From positions 186,001 to 250,000 of the forward strand of contig NZ_CABHOU010000072.1 of assembly GCF_902168175.1 (NCBI RefSeq): DNA of 64,000 nucleotides, in the 5' to 3' direction. The position numbers and the translations under genes were made by a program. Positions 44,623 to 52,510 of the stretch are shown here, one piece after another. The DNA is from an uncultured Chitinophaga sp. (GTDB lineage: Bacteria > Bacteroidota > Bacteroidia > Chitinophagales > Chitinophagaceae). Each line of letters opens with the position of its first letter. The stretch's first letter is position 1. Under the pieces are notes generated by a model. It did not search any database and had not been told where the DNA came from. It worked only from the letters and a program-made list of their open reading frames with translations.

Positions 44623-45723
44623 ATGAAAACGAGCGTAGGGGGTATTATCCGCCATGAAATAAAATCACTTTTCGAGTTAAAGAAAACCGAGCGCCTCTGG
44701 CACATTCCAGTGCTGGCATCATTGTGCGTGGGTATTCCGTTACTGGCAGCGTTGTATTTCGGGCGGCTCGACTTCGGTTTGCTGGCCTGTATGGGAGGCC
44801 TGGTCATACTATACATGCCCGCGGGGCCGGTGGATAAACGTATGATAACGCTGGTAGCCTGTTCGTTTGGTTTTATGGCCTCTTACGCCATCGGTATCAC
44901 TTTTAGCTTTAATCCGCTGTTATCGGCCTTATTTATCGGTTTGTTTGCGATGGGCGTACATTGGGTAACCAGCTACTTCCGGCTGCCACCGCCAGGCAGT
45001 TTCTTCTTTATAATGCTGGCATCAATCGGCAGCTGCGCCCCGTTTCACCTGCATACCATTCCGCACCGTATCGGTCTTATAGGTATGGGGACGATGTTTG
45101 CCTGCACGCTGGCGCTGTTCTACAGCCTATACATCACCCGTAAACTGCCCCCTAAAAAAGATCCGCCACTGGTGCGTAAAGAAGAATACTCAGATATCGT
45201 AAAATCGTTGATCGTTGGTGCTTTTGCCGGTATATCCATCCTCATCCCACAATTACTAAAACTCGATAACCCTTACTGGGTGCCTATTTCATCAATGGCC
45301 GTTATGCAGGGTGTGGATGTAAGGCACGTATGGCAGCGGAGTTTCCAACGTATACTCGGCACCTTCGCAGGTATGGGACTTACCTGGTTGTTATTACTGC
45401 TGCGCCTCGATGCACTCGGCATCTGCATTGCTATTCTTATTTTACAGTTTATTGTGGAGATGTTCATCGTACGCCATTATGCGCTAACGGTGTTCTTTAT
45501 TACACCAATGACGGTGTTTCTCGCCGAGGCAGGCAGCGCTATGACCGAAGATCCGCGTATGCTGGTAGAATTGCGGGTACTCGATATTGTAATTGGCAGC
45601 CTGATTGGTGCTGTGGGCGGCTGGTTCCTTCATCACCGGCAAATACAGGAACAAACGAGGCGACGCATCAGGGTTACCCGTTACGTGTTAACTAACCTGA
45701 AAAACAAAAGGCTGTTCCGCTAA
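44623..45723 (+). CDS. FUSC-family membrane protein
   Basis: 366 residues; the start is ATG 44623 (MKTSVGGIIRHEIKS), because an earlier in-frame TTG lies inside the promoter. Two blocks of membrane helices (about 30-170 and 205-335) flank a short cytoplasmic linker (RKLPPKKDPPLVRKEEYSDI), the layout of fusaric-acid-resistance/aromatic acid exporter relatives. NPYWVPISSMAVMQGVDVRH and the repeated GxxxG-rich helices fit the family. The periplasmic partner genes of classical AaeAB-type pumps are missing. Confidence 0.87.
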   Translation: MKTSVGGIIRHEIKSLFELKKTERLWHIPVLASLCVGIPLLAALYFGRLDFGLLACMGGLVILYMPAGPVDKRMITLVACSFGFMASYAIGITFSFNPLLSALFIGLFAMGVHWVTSYFRLPPPGSFFFIMLASIGSCAPFHLHTIPHRIGLIGMGTMFACTLALFYSLYITRKLPPKKDPPLVRKEEYSDIVKSLIVGAFAGISILIPQLLKLDNPYWVPISSMAVMQGVDVRHVWQRSFQRILGTFAGMGLTWLLLLLRLDALGICIAILILQFIVEMFIVRHYALTVFFITPMTVFLAEAGSAMTEDPRMLVELRVLDIVIGSLIGAVGGWFLHHRQIQEQTRRRIRVTRYVLTNLKNKRLFR

Positions 45724-45775
45724 AAGGTGTAACTGTGCGTCCCGTATTTTCTGTTGTGCTGTTGGTACAAAAGAG

Positions 45776-45805
45776 AAAAGGGTAAAGCGGATGCTCTACC
45801 CTTTT
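45776..45805 (-). terminator. Terminator of the first tRNA-Arg
   Basis: Perfect 9-bp stem AAAAGGGTA/TACCCTTTT with a 12-base loop and terminal T run on the minus strand, starting 2 bases after the tRNA. Confidence 0.88.
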
Positions 45806-45806
45806 G

Positions 45807-45880
45807 TGACCTCGTCTGGATTCAAACCAGAAACCTTCTGATTCGTAGTCAGATGCTCTATTCAGTTGAGCTACGAAGCC
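45807..45880 (-). tRNA. tRNA-Arg(ACG), copy 1
   Basis: 74 nt with all four arms: acceptor GGCTTCG/CGAGGTC (with two G-U pairs), D stem GCTC/GAGC, anticodon stem TCTGA/TCAGA with loop CTACGAA (anticodon ACG), T stem TCTGG/CCAGA with loop TTTGAAT, discriminator A. CCA is not encoded. A34 would be deaminated to inosine to read CGU/CGC/CGA. Confidence 0.97.
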
Positions 45881-45901
45881 ATTGTTGTGTTGAATGGGTT
45901 G

Positions 45902-45932
45902 CAAAAGTATGTGATTTTTTCATTTCTGCAAA
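45902..45932 (-). promoter_or_regulatory. Exact-consensus promoter of tRNA-Arg copy 1
   Basis: Minus strand TTTG (45932-45929), spacer of exactly 19 bp, TACTTTTG (45909-45902), 22 bases before the mature 5' end. Confidence 0.9.
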
Positions 45933-45960
45933 TCCTTTTTAGTTTTTTTTGAAAGAGATT

Positions 45961-46602
45961 TTATAACATCTTCTGTTGAACCGCTTCCATCACTAGTTCT
46001 GCTACATTTTTCACTTTAAATTTCTGTAATAAATTCCTTCTATGTGTTTCGATCGTAAGCGGACTAACGTTTAAATCGGCGGCCATTACACTCGTGGTTT
46101 TACCGGCGGCAATACATTGTAATATTTGTTTTTCTCTTTTAGTAAGGGCCGGAATTTGTTTCAGTTCGCGTAGTGAAGGTCTGGCCATAATTTCCTTCAC
46201 CTCCTTACTGAAAGTAATTTCACCATTCAGCGCTTCGGTAATACAACGTTTCAGTTCTTCCGACGAGGCGTTCTTTAAAAGATAACCGCTTGCGCCGTTT
46301 TGTAATACCTGTAATATCATGCTGCGTTCGGCCTGGTTGCTCAATACCAGTACCGTTGTAGTTGGCGAGGCTCTTTTTATTTCTTTACAGAGATCGATGC
46401 CGCTGATATCGGGCAGCATAATATCGAGCAGTACAAGGTCTACTTTATTCCCGGCAAGAAATTTCATGAATGCTGCGGCATGGGTAAAGGTTTGCGTGAT
46501 AGTAATGCCCGGCTCATCGCGCAGCAGCGTGCGCAATCCTTCAATTACAATCGGGTGATCGTCTACGATAGATAAACAGATATCAGGATGCGTTTCCAAC
46601 AT
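45961..46602 (-). CDS. NarL/FixJ-type response regulator
   Basis: 213 residues. Receiver domain with DD at 14-15, phosphoacceptor Asp60 (LVLLDIMLPDISG) and Lys in YLLKNASSEEL; LuxR-type HTH at about 145-210 (LTKREKQILQCIAAGKTTSV). Its start lies 20 bp inside the end of the sensor kinase gene, so the two are one unit. The divergent small lipoprotein gene beyond the kinase is a possible target. Confidence 0.95.
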   Translation of the reverse strand: MLETHPDICLSIVDDHPIVIEGLRTLLRDEPGITITQTFTHAAAFMKFLAGNKVDLVLLDIMLPDISGIDLCKEIKRASPTTTVLVLSNQAERSMILQVLQNGASGYLLKNASSEELKRCITEALNGEITFSKEVKEIMARPSLRELKQIPALTKREKQILQCIAAGKTTSVMAADLNVSPLTIETHRRNLLQKFKVKNVAELVMEAVQQKML

Positions 46603-48559
46603 GGAGTTCTATATTGATGGTGGTGCCTTCGTTAATGGCAGAAGTAATGTCTAGTTTGCCGTTGAGGTATAAGGTACGGTTGCGGATATTTTCCAGTCCT
46701 ATTCCCTTTCCCGCATCATTGATGTGCATATTGAACCCGCGGCCATTGTCTTCAATGGTAATAAAAAACAGGTGTTCGTTCTGACTGCATTGCAGTAATA
46801 CCGATGAGGCATGACCGTGGCGTATGGCATTGTTCAGTGCTTCCTGGATAATCCTGTAAATCGTTACCTGTTCGCTTACTGGTATATCCTTTTCGATATT
46901 ATAGGCCTGGAAATCTATTTCCGTGCCACCGGCCATCATCGATTCGCAGAGGTCTTTTAAAGCCGTTTCCAGTCCGAATTTCAGCAGGCTTTCGGGCATC
47001 ATGTTACGGGCGATGTGGCGCAGTTCGCGGATGGAATTATCCAATTGCAGTATAACACCATGAAGCCGCTCCCCTTCCGGCTGTTCCGGTTTTAGTGCGG
47101 ATAGTTTGATCTTTACACCGGCCAGCATACCTCCCAGTCCGTCGTGTAAATCGCGCGCCAGGCGGCTACGTTCTCGTTCCTCCCCTTCTATCATAGCATG
47201 TGAGGTAGCCAGTTGCCGTTGCTGGTCCATTTCGCGCAGTTCCTGCTGCAGGTTAATTTGTTTTTGGGCCAGCAGGCGTTTGTTATTGCGGAAGTAGAAC
47301 ACCGCGATAATGAGGCTGCAGGTAACGGCGATCAGTAGCCACATGGTAAGCCTGGTGTTGCGTGCGGACAGTGCGGCCTTTTGTTTTTCGGCCTCCAGTA
47401 CTGCTATACGTTTTTTAGATTCCACCTGCCCGAACTTTATTTCCATGGCGTGGATCTCTGTTTTCAGGCGACTGTTATTAAAACTGTCGCTCGCGTCACT
47501 GTAGCGCTTTTGCCAGTCATAAGCCCTGGCCATATCGCCCAGTCCCGCGTTGGTTTCGGCCATGGCGCTGTATAACAGCAGGCGGTTGGTGGCAATAGCC
47601 ATCATTTCTTTTTGTTGGATTAAGTACTGTATTACTTCAAGGGCCTTTGTGTAGTTTTTGATGTTATACCAGGCGTAATAGCGTTGGAGTTGCATGCGTT
47701 GTTCTGCATAAGGCATTTTCAGTTCCTTTGCCAGGGCAATCCCCTTTTCGAGTCCGGCTAACGCTGCTTCGGAAAGCGTATCCGTATTGTAATACAGGCT
47801 TTCGGCCGCATAATAGTCGAGCCAATGTTCCGATTTGGGATAAGGTTGCAGCAGCATGCGGGCACTGTCCAGCAGCGGTTTAGCCCGTTCATTTTTACCA
47901 GCGAGGCTATAGTTTTCGGCCAGCGCGTGTAGGTTAATAATATGCTGCTCCAGGGGGGCGGGGGTGCTTCTTAATACTTCCATCGCTTTTTCCATGTACT
48001 GCTCCGCTTTTTCGTACTCGCCGCTGTTCCGGAATACATACCCTATTCCCAGGTAATTTTTACTGATCAGTGTACTGTCGCCCGACATTCTTGCCAGCGG
48101 TATCGCCTTACCGATCATGATTTCAGCGAACAATTTGGGGTCGTCTTTTTGCTGACGCAGGAGGGCGTAGCGGTGCAGGGCTTTGGAGCGTAAGTTCCAG
48201 GCGTGTTTTGTTTTAAACCGGGTAAGCAGGCTGTCGGCCTTTAGGTACAGGATTTCGGCTGTATCCGGCTTGGTTTGCGAAACATAATAGGCGGCGTAGT
48301 AATAGTAGGCGGCGCGTAAGAAGGCTGATTTTTCGGCGGCTTTGTATCCACCGTTCAGGTAGCCGTCTGCCTTTACGATATCCAATGCTGCCCAGTATTC
48401 CGACAGCCGGTAGCTGGTAATAGCCCTGGCGCTGTCGGTGGCGCTGCGTAAAAGGGCTAGTTCCATACTGTCCTGGTAGCGCGGCCGGTCGAGGGGGCGC
48501 TGGGCATTTGTGTAAATACAAACCAGGAGCAGGGATATAAGGCTGCAAAGTTTCCGCAT
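46583..48559 (-). CDS. TPR-containing sensor histidine kinase (HisKA_3)
   Basis: 658 residues. A signal peptide (MRKLCSLISLLLVCIYTNAQ) places the N-terminal sensor outside the inner membrane. About residues 60-360 are helical TPR repeats (for example ISKNYLGIGYVFRNSGEYEK). One membrane helix (LTMWLLIAVTCSLIIAVFYF, around residue 412) leads through a coiled coil to the dimerisation helix with His472 (RSRLARDLHDGLGGMLAGVK) and an HATPase domain (EALNNAIRHGHASSV, IEDNGRGF, GLENIRNRTLYLNG). This is a common Bacteroidota design in which periplasmic TPRs sense a protein or envelope signal. Confidence 0.94.
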   Translation of the reverse strand: MRKLCSLISLLLVCIYTNAQRPLDRPRYQDSMELALLRSATDSARAITSYRLSEYWAALDIVKADGYLNGGYKAAEKSAFLRAAYYYYAAYYVSQTKPDTAEILYLKADSLLTRFKTKHAWNLRSKALHRYALLRQQKDDPKLFAEIMIGKAIPLARMSGDSTLISKNYLGIGYVFRNSGEYEKAEQYMEKAMEVLRSTPAPLEQHIINLHALAENYSLAGKNERAKPLLDSARMLLQPYPKSEHWLDYYAAESLYYNTDTLSEAALAGLEKGIALAKELKMPYAEQRMQLQRYYAWYNIKNYTKALEVIQYLIQQKEMMAIATNRLLLYSAMAETNAGLGDMARAYDWQKRYSDASDSFNNSRLKTEIHAMEIKFGQVESKKRIAVLEAEKQKAALSARNTRLTMWLLIAVTCSLIIAVFYFRNNKRLLAQKQINLQQELREMDQQRQLATSHAMIEGEERERSRLARDLHDGLGGMLAGVKIKLSALKPEQPEGERLHGVILQLDNSIRELRHIARNMMPESLLKFGLETALKDLCESMMAGGTEIDFQAYNIEKDIPVSEQVTIYRIIQEALNNAIRHGHASSVLLQCSQNEHLFFITIEDNGRGFNMHINDAGKGIGLENIRNRTLYLNGKLDITSAINEGTTINIELHVGNAS

Positions 48560-48610
48560 AGGCTAAAGTTGCCACCACAATTCAATATTTCCAAGAAAGA
48601 GCCGAAAAAT

Positions 48611-48624
48611 ACTGGTAAACCAGT
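48611..48624. promoter_or_regulatory. 14-bp dyad in the divergent kinase/lipoprotein promoter region
   Basis: ACTGGT-AA-ACCAGT is a perfect inverted repeat 26 bases upstream of the -33 element of the lipoprotein promoter and 52 bases upstream of the kinase start. It is a candidate site for the NarL-type regulator of this locus; there is only one copy. Confidence 0.45.
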
Positions 48625-48649
48625 AGAGAAAAACACTCATTTATCCGGA

Positions 48650-48680
48650 TTGTCCGGCATAGCGGGCCTTTATACTTTTG
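48650..48680 (+). promoter_or_regulatory. Promoter of the small lipoprotein gene
   Basis: TTGT (48650-48653), 19-bp spacer, TACTTTTG (48673-48680), 24 bases before the ATG at 48705. Confidence 0.7.
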
Positions 48681-48704
48681 AGAAGAAAATAAAATTACGG
48701 AACC

Positions 48705-49157
48705 ATGATTAAGCAACGATTACTGATGAATGTTCTTTTCTCAAGCCTGTTAGCCCTGGGCGCCTGTTCCGGGGACAAGGACCCCGCAAGCCCCGGCGGT
48801 AAGAAATCGGCTAAGTTTAATATTACGATAGGCGACGTAAAACTTGCCGAAGGCGACCGCATAACGGTGCAGGTAGTGGGCGGTGTGTCCGGATCTGCAG
48901 AAAAAACGCTCTGGAAGCTAAATGGCACTGTGATGAACAACGAGAGTGGTATTTTGTTGGATGAAGATGATTTTGCTGCGGGGGGCACCTTTGTGGTGGA
49001 GTCTGTGGTAGGGCTTGATGTGGTGGCGCTGCACATTAACAGTATCAATTCCGGCACTCCGCTTACAGTAAATGTGACTGGAAAAGTTGGTGGAAAAGAT
49101 ATTGCAGCCGTTAATCAAACGGTGACTTCCGACTATTTTAAACAGTTTAATTACTAA
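48705..49157 (+). CDS. Small lipoprotein of unknown function
   Basis: 150 residues with lipobox LGAC (Cys21). The mature part, beginning SGDKDPASPGGKKSAKFNI, looks all-beta, with alternating hydrophobic residues (ITVQVVGGVSG, TFVVESVVGLDVVALHIN) like an Ig-type domain. It diverges from the sensor kinase operon, sharing a control region that contains a dyad. No family is recognised. Confidence 0.8.
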   Translation: MIKQRLLMNVLFSSLLALGACSGDKDPASPGGKKSAKFNITIGDVKLAEGDRITVQVVGGVSGSAEKTLWKLNGTVMNNESGILLDEDDFAAGGTFVVESVVGLDVVALHINSINSGTPLTVNVTGKVGGKDIAAVNQTVTSDYFKQFNY

Positions 49158-49169
49158 GCAGCGTTTAAC

Positions 49170-49208
49170 GAAGGGAACAGGGGAATCTGCACGCAGGTTT
49201 CCCTTTCT
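49170..49208 (+). terminator. Probable terminator of the small lipoprotein gene
   Basis: An AAGGGAA/TTTCCCTT-type stem with a large GC-containing loop, ending in CCCTTTCTT, shortly after the stop codon. Confidence 0.5.
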
Positions 49209-49386
49209 TAGTATGCATTGGGTGAATTGTTGGGGCACTAATTTATTGGGTGTATTGGCAGGCATCAGGGCGATTTTCCAGAAGCCTTTTCTTCCTGACC
49301 AAATGCCTGAAGGTAAATTCAGACCATTCCAATTGATAAAACTCCGGCGGTAGCCGCAGAAGCGGCTTGAGCATTAGCCTAAACGG

Positions 49387-49424
49387 AAAAAGGACAAAAA
49401 GAATCATTTCTCTTTGTCCTTTTT
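49387..49424 (-). terminator. Terminator of the second tRNA-Arg
   Basis: Perfect 12-bp stem AAAAAGGACAAA/TTTGTCCTTTTT with a 14-base loop, 2 bases after the tRNA on the minus strand. Confidence 0.85.
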
Positions 49425-49426
49425 TG

Positions 49427-49500
49427 TGACCCTGTCAGGATTCAAACCTGAAACCTTCTGATCCGTAGTCAGATGCTCTATTCAATTGAGCTACAAGGCC
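49427..49500 (-). tRNA. tRNA-Arg(ACG), copy 2
   Basis: 74 nt: acceptor GGCCTTG/CAGGGTC, D stem GCTC/GAGC, anticodon loop CTACGGA (anticodon ACG), T stem TCAGG/CCTGA, discriminator A, no encoded CCA. It differs from copy 1 in acceptor and T-stem pairs with compensating changes, and has G rather than A at position 37. Confidence 0.97.
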
Positions 49501-49524
49501 ATTCCTGCTGTGTTGAGCGGGATG

Positions 49525-49555
49525 CAAATGTATGTAGAATTTTTATTTCTGCAAA
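49525..49555 (-). promoter_or_regulatory. Exact-consensus promoter of tRNA-Arg copy 2
   Basis: Minus strand TTTG (49555-49552), spacer of exactly 19 bp, TACATTTG (49532-49525), 25 bases before the mature 5' end. Confidence 0.9.
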
Positions 49556-49593
49556 TCTTTGACCCAAAATTCTTCGATTTTCTTTTAAAATAC

Positions 49594-49601
49594 TACTTTT
49601 G
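49594..49601 (+). promoter_or_regulatory. -7 promoter element of rlmH
   Basis: TACTTTTG, an exact TAnnTTTG match, 26 bases before the TTG start; -33 is weak. Confidence 0.5.
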
Positions 49602-49627
49602 GCGCATCATCAAAAACGCCGGAACCC

Positions 49628-50101
49628 TTGAAGATACAGGTTTGGAGCATCGGTAAGGATAACGATGCGTATATCGCCGAAGGCATCAAAATATTTCAAA
49701 AAAGATTGCAGCATTACGTGGATTTTGAGCTTAAATTAATTCCCACTGTAAAACAGGCCGCCAGTCTTTCTACCACCGAATTAAAAAAACAGGAAGGCAA
49801 AATGCTGCTGGACATGTTGCAGCCTTCCGACTACCTGGTGGCGCTTTACGAGCGGGGTAAAACCATGACCACTCTACAGTTGGCTGACTTTCTTCAACAA
49901 CGGGCAAATGCCGGTACAAGGCAGGTAATTATTCTTATTGGCGGCGCCTTTGGGCTGGATGAACCGGTGCTTAAACGCGCGCAGCTTCAATTATCCCTCT
50001 CCGCCCTTACTTTTCCGCATCAACTTGTGCGTCTCATTATTACCGAGCAGCTTTACAGGGCCTATTCGGTACTGAGTAATGAAAAATATCATCACGAATA
50101 G
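49628..50101 (+). CDS. rlmH: 23S rRNA pseudouridine-1915 N3-methyltransferase RlmH
   Basis: 157-residue SPOUT methyltransferase that modifies pseudouridine 1915 in helix 69 of 23S rRNA using S-adenosylmethionine. The knot region has VALYERGKTMTTLQLADFL, VIILIGGAFGLDEPVLKRA and the C-terminal LVRLIITEQLYRAYSVLSNE KYHHE block, all typical. The start codon is TTG: MKIQVWSIGK fits the family N-terminus and no ATG precedes it in frame. Confidence 0.95.
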   Translation: MKIQVWSIGKDNDAYIAEGIKIFQKRLQHYVDFELKLIPTVKQAASLSTTELKKQEGKMLLDMLQPSDYLVALYERGKTMTTLQLADFLQQRANAGTRQVIILIGGAFGLDEPVLKRAQLQLSLSALTFPHQLVRLIITEQLYRAYSVLSNEKYHHE

Positions 50102-50140
50102 CAGAAAACATTATTTTAGCATATAACATCAGCTCAATTT

Positions 50141-50776
50141 ATGTCCATTAGCCTGTCGATCATCATCCTTACCTGCCTGGTTACCATCACCGCTTTCAGA
50201 AGTGAAGACCAAAAGACGAAGTTAAGCATGTGGCCTTACGGTGTGAAACACTATAAGCAGTTATACCGGCTTCTTACTTCCGGGTTAGTGCATGCAGATT
50301 ATCCGCATCTTATCTTTAATATGCTTTCGCTGTATTTTTTCAGCGTGGTGGAAGATATGTACGTAGTGACTTTTGGCAGTAAGTATTATTTCCTGCTGAT
50401 GTATGTGCTGGCATTGGTGGTATCTGATATACCCTCTCTGATTAAACACCGCGACCATGAATATTATTATTCACTGGGCGCATCGGGTGCAGTATCGGCG
50501 GTAATCTTCTCCGGGGTACTTTTTCAGCCCTGGGCAGTCATCTATTTCTACTTTATTAAGATGCCCGCCATTGTTTATGGTGTGATATTCCTGCTCCTGT
50601 CTATATACCTCGACAGGCGCGGACAAGGCAATGTAGCGCATGACGCTCACTATTGGGGCGCTTGTTTCGGCTTATTGTTTCCTGTTTTGCTCGATCCTTC
50701 CATCGGTTACGCTTTTATCAATACCCTGCAGCACGGCTTCCCGGGCTTAAAGTATTATTATGGCGGCGGCCGTTGA
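50141..50776 (+). CDS. Rhomboid-family intramembrane serine protease
   Basis: 211 residues with six membrane helices. Catalytic Ser115 lies in SLGASGAVSA and His170 in AHDAHYWGACFG; HADYPHLIFNMLSL (51-64) carries the conserved His and Asn of the oxyanion region. It cleaves membrane-spanning substrates within the bilayer; the substrate is unknown. It is transcribed in the same direction as rlmH, 39 bases behind it. Confidence 0.93.
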   Translation: MSISLSIIILTCLVTITAFRSEDQKTKLSMWPYGVKHYKQLYRLLTSGLVHADYPHLIFNMLSLYFFSVVEDMYVVTFGSKYYFLLMYVLALVVSDIPSLIKHRDHEYYYSLGASGAVSAVIFSGVLFQPWAVIYFYFIKMPAIVYGVIFLLLSIYLDRRGQGNVAHDAHYWGACFGLLFPVLLDPSIGYAFINTLQHGFPGLKYYYGGGR

Positions 50777-50778
50777 TA

Positions 50779-52107
50779 TTAGGCCGGGCGCCACTCCAGC
50801 TGCACGATCGATTTTGTTTGCGGGCTTAGCTTAAAGCGGTCGTCAATACGCATGCCTACTACCCAGACTATCTTTTTGTCAGATTCAATTACCCATGTAT
50901 TTTCCTTCTGAGGGATAGATAATTTCTGGTCGATGAAGAAACGGGAGAGCTTCTTCTTTTTCTGCATACCCAGTGGGTAGAAGTAGTCGCCCTTCTTCCA
51001 TTTCCTGACCAGTAGCGGAAACTTCAGGTGTTTAATATCGAGGCAGCCAATGGTGGCGGCTTGTGGTGGTTTATCGCCCGTTGCGTCTTTATAGGTGATG
51101 TTTATTTGGCCATTAGGCAGCAAAACATGCTCCTGTTCTTCTTCAATTACAAAGTGGGTCGCAATGTCCGTTTGCTGTGGCGTAATGATCAGCCATTTCC
51201 TGTCGCGGTAAATACGATGGGTTTGGGTAGATAGATACTTACCCGGGCTGCTGTCCAGCATATCCACTACCTGTTGTGCCTGTGCGGTATTGCAGCCAAA
51301 GGGTTTCAGCAGCTCGTAAGTGATGGTAGAGAGGGGAACAGACTTTTGCAATTTCAGTATCGGGATAAAATGCTCTTCTCCCCTTTTTTCCAGTAACTTC
51401 TTACGGTGCGTTTCCACTGCTTCGCGGTACAGGATTTCCACCTCCCGCAAGCGTTCTATACTGCCGCCTATGTTACGGATTGCTTCAGGATAAGCCTCCT
51501 GGAGTTTAGGTAGCACCTGGTGGCGGAAATAGTTACGTGTGTACTTTTCCGTTATATTAGAACTGTCTTCCACAAAGGCAATTTCCTTTTCCTTCTCGTA
51601 CAGGTCTATTTCTTCGCGGGTAGCAAACAGTAGTGGCCTTATGATACGCCCGCTTTTAGGTAGTATACCGTGCAAACCCGCTATGCCTGTGCCTTTAGAG
51701 AGATTCATCAATACCGTTTCCACGTTGTCCTGCATATGATGGGCAGTAGCAATATAGTCCAGGTCACGCTCCGCTCTGATCTTTTCCAGCCACTCGTAAC
51801 GCAGGCTGCGTGCGGCTACCTGTATCGATTGCCTGAACTCTTCGGCGTAAGCATTCGTGTCGAAGTTCGTTACATGAAAAGGGACGTTGAGTTTTTGAGC
51901 CAGTTCCGCCACAAATCGTTCATCACGCTTCGATTCCTCGCCTCTGAGGCCGAAGTTGCAGTGCGCTATTTCAAAAGAAATTTTTTCCCGTTTAAAAAGA
52001 TGGGCCATTACGACAGAATCGCGGCCTCCACTTACAGCCAGCAGTATTTTCTGACCCGGGTTAAATATATTTTGTTGCCGGATATAATCGCGGAATGCTT
52101 CTTGCAT
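50779..52107 (-). CDS. tilS: tRNA(Ile)-lysidine synthetase
   Basis: 442 residues. Attaches lysine to C34 of the CAU-anticodon tRNA-Ile so that it reads AUA. The PP-loop ATPase motif is SGGRDS (26-31) in LLAVSGGRDSVVMAHL; HCNFGLRGEESKRDERFV and TAHHMQDNVETVLMNL are standard. The middle substrate-binding region and the TilS C-terminal domain (FPLLVRKWKKGDYFYPLGMQ, KKKLSRFFIDQKL) are present, so this is the long form. The TPR gene lies 16 bases upstream in the same operon. Confidence 0.95.
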   Translation of the reverse strand: MQEAFRDYIRQQNIFNPGQKILLAVSGGRDSVVMAHLFKREKISFEIAHCNFGLRGEESKRDERFVAELAQKLNVPFHVTNFDTNAYAEEFRQSIQVAARSLRYEWLEKIRAERDLDYIATAHHMQDNVETVLMNLSKGTGIAGLHGILPKSGRIIRPLLFATREEIDLYEKEKEIAFVEDSSNITEKYTRNYFRHQVLPKLQEAYPEAIRNIGGSIERLREVEILYREAVETHRKKLLEKRGEEHFIPILKLQKSVPLSTITYELLKPFGCNTAQAQQVVDMLDSSPGKYLSTQTHRIYRDRKWLIITPQQTDIATHFVIEEEQEHVLLPNGQINITYKDATGDKPPQAATIGCLDIKHLKFPLLVRKWKKGDYFYPLGMQKKKKLSRFFIDQKLSIPQKENTWVIESDKKIVWVVGMRIDDRFKLSPQTKSIVQLEWRPA

Positions 52108-52123
52108 AAGGGAGCGTTAAGAT

Positions 52124-52435
52124 TTAGTAGGCCAGGTCTTCGTAGGCAGATTGTAGTTCATTATAAGCATGTCTTTCGCCAGCTGCTTTGGCAATAGCCA
52201 TCCCTTTTTCATAGGTGGCCATCGCTTCGTCGGGGGCGCCGTTACGCTCCAGCAGTTTACCCAGATGGTAGTAAGAACCCGTGTAAGCAGGATCGTTCTG
52301 CAACAGTTCTTCAAATTCCCGCCTGGCGGCAACATCATCCCCGATTTTGATGTATTCCAGTGCCAGCGCGTGTTTGAGGAAACTGTCGCCTGGCTCCTGC
52401 TGTAGCAAACCGGTTAATTGTTCTATTCTGCTCAT
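52124..52435 (-). CDS. Small TPR protein upstream of tilS
   Basis: 103 residues made of two to three tetratricopeptide repeats (FLKHALALEYIKIGDDVAAR, YTGSYYHLGKLLERNGAPDE, TYEKGMAIAKAAGERHAYNE). The start is ATG 52435 (MSRIEQLTGLLQQEPGDSFL); the upstream in-frame TTG is rejected. No signal peptide, so it is a cytoplasmic protein-interaction module. The stop codon is 16 bases before the tilS start. Confidence 0.85.
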   Translation of the reverse strand: MSRIEQLTGLLQQEPGDSFLKHALALEYIKIGDDVAARREFEELLQNDPAYTGSYYHLGKLLERNGAPDEAMATYEKGMAIAKAAGERHAYNELQSAYEDLAY

Positions 52436-52462
52436 ATGCCTGTTATGAATTCTTAAAATCGA

Positions 52463-52470
52463 TATATTTG
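52463..52470 (+). promoter_or_regulatory. -7 promoter element of etfBA
   Basis: TATATTTG, an exact TAnnTTTG match, 40 bases before the etfB ATG; -33 is weak. Confidence 0.45.
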
Positions 52471-52510
52471 TAAATACCGCATTTACCAAAACAAAACTAA
52501 GTTAAAGGTT

